Below, piece after piece: positions 60,056-64,000 of a stretch of 64,000 bases of DNA. Each line of letters opens with the position of its first letter. Within the stretch, counting starts at the first letter, position 1. The stretch spans positions 62,001 through 126,000 of the forward strand of contig JADNRV010000046.1 in NCBI GenBank assembly GCA_015499995.1, written 5' to 3'. Under the pieces are notes generated by a model. It made no database searches. It saw only the letters and a list, made by a program, of their open reading frames with translations, and was not told the origin of the DNA. The position numbers were made by a program, and so were the translations under genes. This DNA comes from Flammula alnicola (Eukaryota > Basidiomycota > Agaricomycetes > Agaricales > Strophariaceae).

Positions 60056-61635
60056 TTAAAATCCCTCTTTTCCCATATCCCACTCCCTCACTGAGCCTCT
60101 CTTCTTGTACTCTATGTTCATGACGCTTACACTATCTCCAGTCCATCTATCAGCGACGGCTGGGCCTGAATCAACCACAATACCCTTCTTTTTGCTCTTC
60201 CCTTTGTCTTTGGGTGGAAGCAGACCCAGCCTCTCTAATCTCTTCTTCTCTTCTTTGTCCTCTCTACGGTTGCGAATGAGTTCTAGCATAGCATCCCATC
60301 CCTCAAACTCGGTGTTGTCGATCAATCCAGTTGCAGGAACGTGGGGTGCAGAGAGGGGGGCAACGTCAAGTCGAGGGTCGTATGACTCTTCAAAGTAACG
60401 GTCCATCTTCGATGGTAGCTGGATAGGTAGTTGAGGTCCAGGGCTAGGCGACCGGGATTCCGTCTCGGGACTACGCCGTGATGCAGAAGCAACGGGTTTG
60501 TGGTCAACTTTCGACTTGACTGATTTGGTCCGTGGACTGGGAGAGCGGTGCTCTCGCTGGCGCGGGTCCTTCAGCCGCCGTCGTAGCTCGCTTTCTCGAG
60601 CTTCAGGTTTCGATTCGGAAATTAATGATGGAGATCTACGCGACTGGGTTGGCAATATGTCGTCGCGTATGTCGTCCAGAGCGTATTTTGGAGATCTCGA
60701 ACGCTTTCGTTTCATTGGCTTTGAATCCTCGGTCTGAGAAGACGGTGATAGAGAGCGACGCGAGGGAGAAGCAGAACGACGTGAATGTCGATGAGAGCGT
60801 TCCCGGCTTCGCCGTCGTTTTCGCCGTCTGGAGTCATCTTCGTACCAGTCATGATTGTCATCCTGAGGGTCATTTCTAGGCGAGGAACTTCCACTGCGGC
60901 CATGCCGACGTCGTCGATGTGATTTGCCTTCTTCCTCGTCTTCGGCCTGATGCATACGGGATGAGCCAGGTTTCCTGTCCGTTTCCATATCCCTGCTCCT
61001 CGATCTTGAACTCGAGCGGCTTCTTCGTCTCCTCCGAGGCCTGTCACGTTCATCTCGGCCATCCTCTTCGCATCCATCCCAAACCTCCCAATTTCTCGAA
61101 ACATTCTTTCGTTCCGCCGTCCTCCCATCCCACCTATCCCACGCCTCATCGTCGCTGGCCCTTTTTCGCTTATGGCTGCGTCCAGACCTGCGCAGCCTTT
61201 CAGCTTCAGCAGCCTCCTCCGCCCTTGCCCTGCGCTGCTTCCTCTCCTGTTCCTCGCGCTCGCGCTTGACCTCCTGTGCAGCAAGCGCCTGTGCCCTCAA
61301 TATAGTTTTGTTGTGGTCATCCGTGTTCTTGATAATGGACGTTAAGAATCGTTTGTTCGTTTTGGGGCATTAGTGTCAGACCTGAAATTCGAACAATGGT
61401 CATATGAGTCCACGAAGACCTAATATAAAGAAACTAGAGGTACATACAGGTTATTAGAAATATATGCGCGGATCCCCTGTTGGCCATAGCGTTCTGCCTT
61501 CTTCTTGGCCTCGCGGACAATGAGTTCGGCGACATGGCGATCGAGGTCATCGTCAGTGACAGTGCCAGGCACGGAAGCCCCCATGGAGGCGCGGACAAGG
61601 TTTGATACGACCGAGGACAGCGACGACGACGCCAT
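60056..61635 (-). CDS. Arg/Ser-rich nuclear protein, likely splicing-related, with an apparent frameshift
   Basis: The first exon starts at 61635 (MASSSLSSVVSNLVRASMG) with a conserved helix (DDLDRHVAELIVREAKKKAERYGQQ, ending GIRAYISNN). The second exon should continue SDTNAPKTNKRFLTSIIKN and TDDHNKTILRAQALAAQ into a long Arg/Lys/Glu helix, a classic RS region (RSRSSSRSRSRD, HRRRRHGRSGSSSP, SPSRRSLSPS), and a conserved C-terminus (DNTEFEGWDAMLELIRNRRE, VMNIEYKKRGSVREWDMG). The reading frame breaks at the run of four T at 61360-61363: one more base is needed to join the SDTNAP part to KTNKRF. About 495 residues if continuous. RS domains occur in splicing factors; the exact family was not identified. 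Confidence 0.7.
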
Positions 61636-62287
61636 GACCCACGTCAAATGCCCTCAAAGTAGGGATTCTCTTTCACGCTTGTAGCGGTTTACAAGGTTTG
61701 GTTGCGACGTCGAGTGGCACTTCGCAGTTGTTCCAATTAATGAGATCGTGTTTGGTGTTATTTGTGGGATGTGGCAAGGATGGAGCGCGGCGCACTGTAC
61801 CGCGCGTTCTACTGCGCGTGCAGCATGAAACATGATTTTGATTAAAAACGACGGGGCTCCTAAAAAACCAATTGCATAGCGCTACTACGCTAATGGCGAA
61901 TTATAGTATGATGTAGGTAAGTTCAATAGTACGGATGTAGTCAGCATGAATTAAAGAAGTTGTCTAGGTGAACGAAAGGTGTGCCCAATGGGAGACGGGC
62001 ACGCGTCGAAAAGCAATAAACATGGCGGCATGATCTGATCGAAGAAATAAGGTAGTACCAGTAGTGGATGGATAAAATTGGGCAGTAAATGCTAATAGGA
62101 TCTGTTGAATAGACTATGTGCAAGTGCAAGTTGGGAATGCGGGAATGTACAATTGGATTAATGATGGGGCATGAAATTCGTCGCGCCGTGAATGTATCGT
62201 AATAGATGTGATTTCGGAACAGATGAAGATGAGATCCCGCTTTACCACCTTGACTTGGGCTAGAACGGATATCTGGTGAGCATCGCA
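61636..62287. other. Intergenic region between RS-rich gene and F-box-like gene
   Basis: About 650 bases. The left part is the RS-gene promoter. The right part may contain 3' exon sequence of the F-box-like gene: a GT donor after MHTS at about 62324 and an AG acceptor at about 62277 allow an alternative C-terminus. No other gene seen. Confidence 0.45.
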
Positions 62288-63784
62288 TCAAGCTTGATTT
62301 AGCGAAATGTAGCTTACCGAAGTGTGCATAGTGCGGAATAGGCGTAGGTCGGTTGTTGTCGTTAAATGAATTCCTCGATATGTACATGCGATTTTAAGAG
62401 TTGAAAGAAGAGCATGGTTTTGTCCGCCTTCCCAGAGCTGAACATCTATTGTCCGCAGTGAATTCCTTGTCTTGATTATGTCGATGATCGTGTTGAGGGG
62501 CGTGTCACGGTCCAGTCCAAAGGCGAGATTCTCGACTTCGTGAGGAAGATGATTATAGAGTGCTGGAGGGCAAGCTGCGTTCTCCGTTCTCAGTTCTCGG
62601 AGATTGGAGGCTTTCGCGACGATGTCAACTAGGTCGGGCGATCCAAATGCGGGTAGGGAAATAGAGTGCAGATTCCGACCGTGTGCGTTCACCAAATATT
62701 CCAATGCATTAACGCACGGATCGCGTTCGAAGTGCAAAGGCGAAGTGAGTCGGTAGAGTTGTAGAGAAGCCATTTCATGAAGTCGATGGAAGGAGTAGTC
62801 TGGAAGTTGAATCGTACTCCATGAAGAACGCAAGGAATGGAGGCAGTGAATCCTGAAGATGCTGTGGTGACGTGCCTCCAATTGAGAGAAATCGAAGGAG
62901 GGCCAGATATCGAGCAACTGAAAAATGGATTGTCGATTTTCTGACCAATTATCGAAGTGTAAAGATTCGACACTGGGCCCTGATTTGAGGAGCGACAATG
63001 TCTCCTCGTCAAATGAAGGAGCTGGTCTTCGAAGTCGTGATACATCTGGGGCTCCGACGATGTCTTTTCCTGGCTCTGCACACCCATATAGGGATATCTC
63101 CAACTGGGATAAATTCGGACATACGGTGACAGCGAGCGCAAACGAATGCTGGTGTAAACCGGACGGTTGATTGTGGTCGAGGACAACTCGTAAGCGTTTC
63201 ACTGCACGTCCAAGGGAGCGTCCATGTTGGGCGGAACGGTCAACTGCGTTCATGAACAACTCGAATGATCGTTGGCTTCGAAGGGTCACTTGCGAAAACA
63301 ACAACTTCTGTGATGCTGTCGACCAGGCCCGACAAACTAATGAGCAATTTCTGAGCAACTGAACGTATGCGTCGTGGTCGGCCTCCGCGCCAGCTGCCTC
63401 AATGAACGAGAGGACCAATTCCAGAGGCACTCGAGGAAAAGAGGTGTTAGAGGTGGATGTCTGAGAAAGCATAGGGGCACTGGGAGATGGACTGGGTGTG
63501 CTGGTGGTGGTCGTAAAAGAAACTGAAGATGAAACGTCATAATATGTAACCCTCGGTGGAGGATAAAAGTTAGAATTGCATGGGCCGGGTAAGAACACGC
63601 GAAGAGGCCAAGCTCGTGTCGCGCAAAGTTGGAGGAAGTCACCGAAGAGACGCATGGCGAAAGAAAGCATTCCTGCAGGGAGAGCCAGCAAACGCCAGCA
63701 AAGGCGGACTGCACGAAACGTAGGCGGCGACGACGCAGCACCGGGCTGTGGTCCCTCCCTGTATTTATACGTTACAACATGCAA
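62288..63784 (-). CDS. F-box-like / leucine-rich protein
   Basis: A 498-codon open frame without required introns. The functional start may be the internal ATG at 63482 (MLSQTSTSNTSFPRVPLEL). The upstream 100 codons stay open and include a hydrophobic segment, but may be leader. The F-box-like motif is FPRVPLELVLSFIEAAG ... LLRNCSLVCRAWSTASQKLLF. It is followed by helices and strands with leucine spacing (LSQLEISLYGC, VESLHFDNW, LHSISLPAF, LRELRTENA), as in agaric F-box/LRR families. The C-terminus is uncertain: the frame ends SVSYISLNQA, but splicing 62324 to 62276 would give a different tail. Probable SCF adaptor; target unknown. Confidence 0.72.
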   Translation of the reverse strand: MHVVTYKYREGPQPGAASSPPTFRAVRLCWRLLALPAGMLSFAMRLFGDFLQLCATRAWPLRVFLPGPCNSNFYPPPRVTYYDVSSSVSFTTTTSTPSPSPSAPMLSQTSTSNTSFPRVPLELVLSFIEAAGAEADHDAYVQLLRNCSLVCRAWSTASQKLLFSQVTLRSQRSFELFMNAVDRSAQHGRSLGRAVKRLRVVLDHNQPSGLHQHSFALAVTVCPNLSQLEISLYGCAEPGKDIVGAPDVSRLRRPAPSFDEETLSLLKSGPSVESLHFDNWSENRQSIFQLLDIWPSFDFSQLEARHHSIFRIHCLHSLRSSWSTIQLPDYSFHRLHEMASLQLYRLTSPLHFERDPCVNALEYLVNAHGRNLHSISLPAFGSPDLVDIVAKASNLRELRTENAACPPALYNHLPHEVENLAFGLDRDTPLNTIIDIIKTRNSLRTIDVQLWEGGQNHALLSTLKIACTYRGIHLTTTTDLRLFRTMHTSVSYISLNQA

Positions 63785-64000
63785 TATATGAGTTCCGTCA
63801 ATGCCAAGATCCCGCTGATGGCATAGTGCGTGGGAATCCCACTCGCTTGGGCCGACGGACCGACTATTGAAAAATAACTGTTCTCTCTTCCCTCATCATA
63901 CACATAATAATCAGCTTAGGGCCCAATCGGTTGCCCTTTCTTCCGCTACTTTCGATTCAATTCGGACGCACTCCGGATCTAGCACTTACCTCTCCATTTT
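63785..64000. other. Right-edge sequence without a supported gene
   Basis: About 216 bases, upstream of the F-box-like gene. It contains AT-rich and C/T-rich sequence; nothing further seen. Confidence 0.4.

Overview
The window looks like nuclear DNA of a basidiomycete fungus, most likely a mushroom-forming agaricomycete. The genes are dense and cut by many short introns of about 50-60 bases with GT-AG ends. The gene types fit as well: agaric-style F-box proteins, a Het-C homologue, basidiomycete-style bHLH factors and a small multi-exon four-helix membrane protein. No rRNA, tRNA, CRISPR array or bacterial-style operon was seen.

Layout. A minus-strand gene of unknown function runs off the left edge (1-592). 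From 2.9 to 11.3 kb two paralogous bHLH transcription factors lie on the plus strand, separated by a gene-poor stretch and a nine-exon membrane-protein gene (8208-9410). At 13.6-15.0 kb two small genes made of short exons sit tail to tail: tubulin cofactor A and Mediator subunit 11. From 15.2 to 21.1 kb, on the minus strand, are a Het-C family gene with a long Gly/Tyr/Arg-rich repeat tail and the ribosome-assembly factor LTV1. At 21.3-27.7 kb is TAF2 of TFIID, here with three bromodomains fused to its C-terminus. It converges with the PI3P 5-kinase FAB1/PIKfyve (27.9-35.5 kb), which is divergent from COP9 signalosome subunit 2 (35.8-37.8 kb). Next comes the mitochondrial ribosomal protein mL40. 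A 1.54-kb transposon-like element with long terminal inverted repeats lies directly against its start codon, and the 9-bp target duplication contains that ATG. Two inverted enolase paralogues (41.2 and 47.9-49.6 kb) bracket a TBC-domain RabGAP gene. The rest holds the GTPase NOG2, importin-9/KAP114, an F-box/zinc-cluster protein, an Arg/Ser-rich nuclear protein with an apparent one-base frameshift, and a second F-box-like protein.

Most genes are housekeeping: transcription (TAF2, MED11, bHLH), ribosome assembly and translation (LTV1, NOG2, mL40), nuclear import (KAP114), endomembrane lipid signalling (FAB1, TBC), protein turnover (CSN2, F-box) and glycolysis (enolase). They do not form an obvious pathway cluster. 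The most notable points are the TAF2-bromodomain fusion, the insertion at the mL40 start codon, the divergent second enolase, the dispersed 220-bp inverted repeat and the intact Het-C gene. All splice models were made by eye from GT/AG sites and reading-frame continuity; no alignment or transcript data were available.
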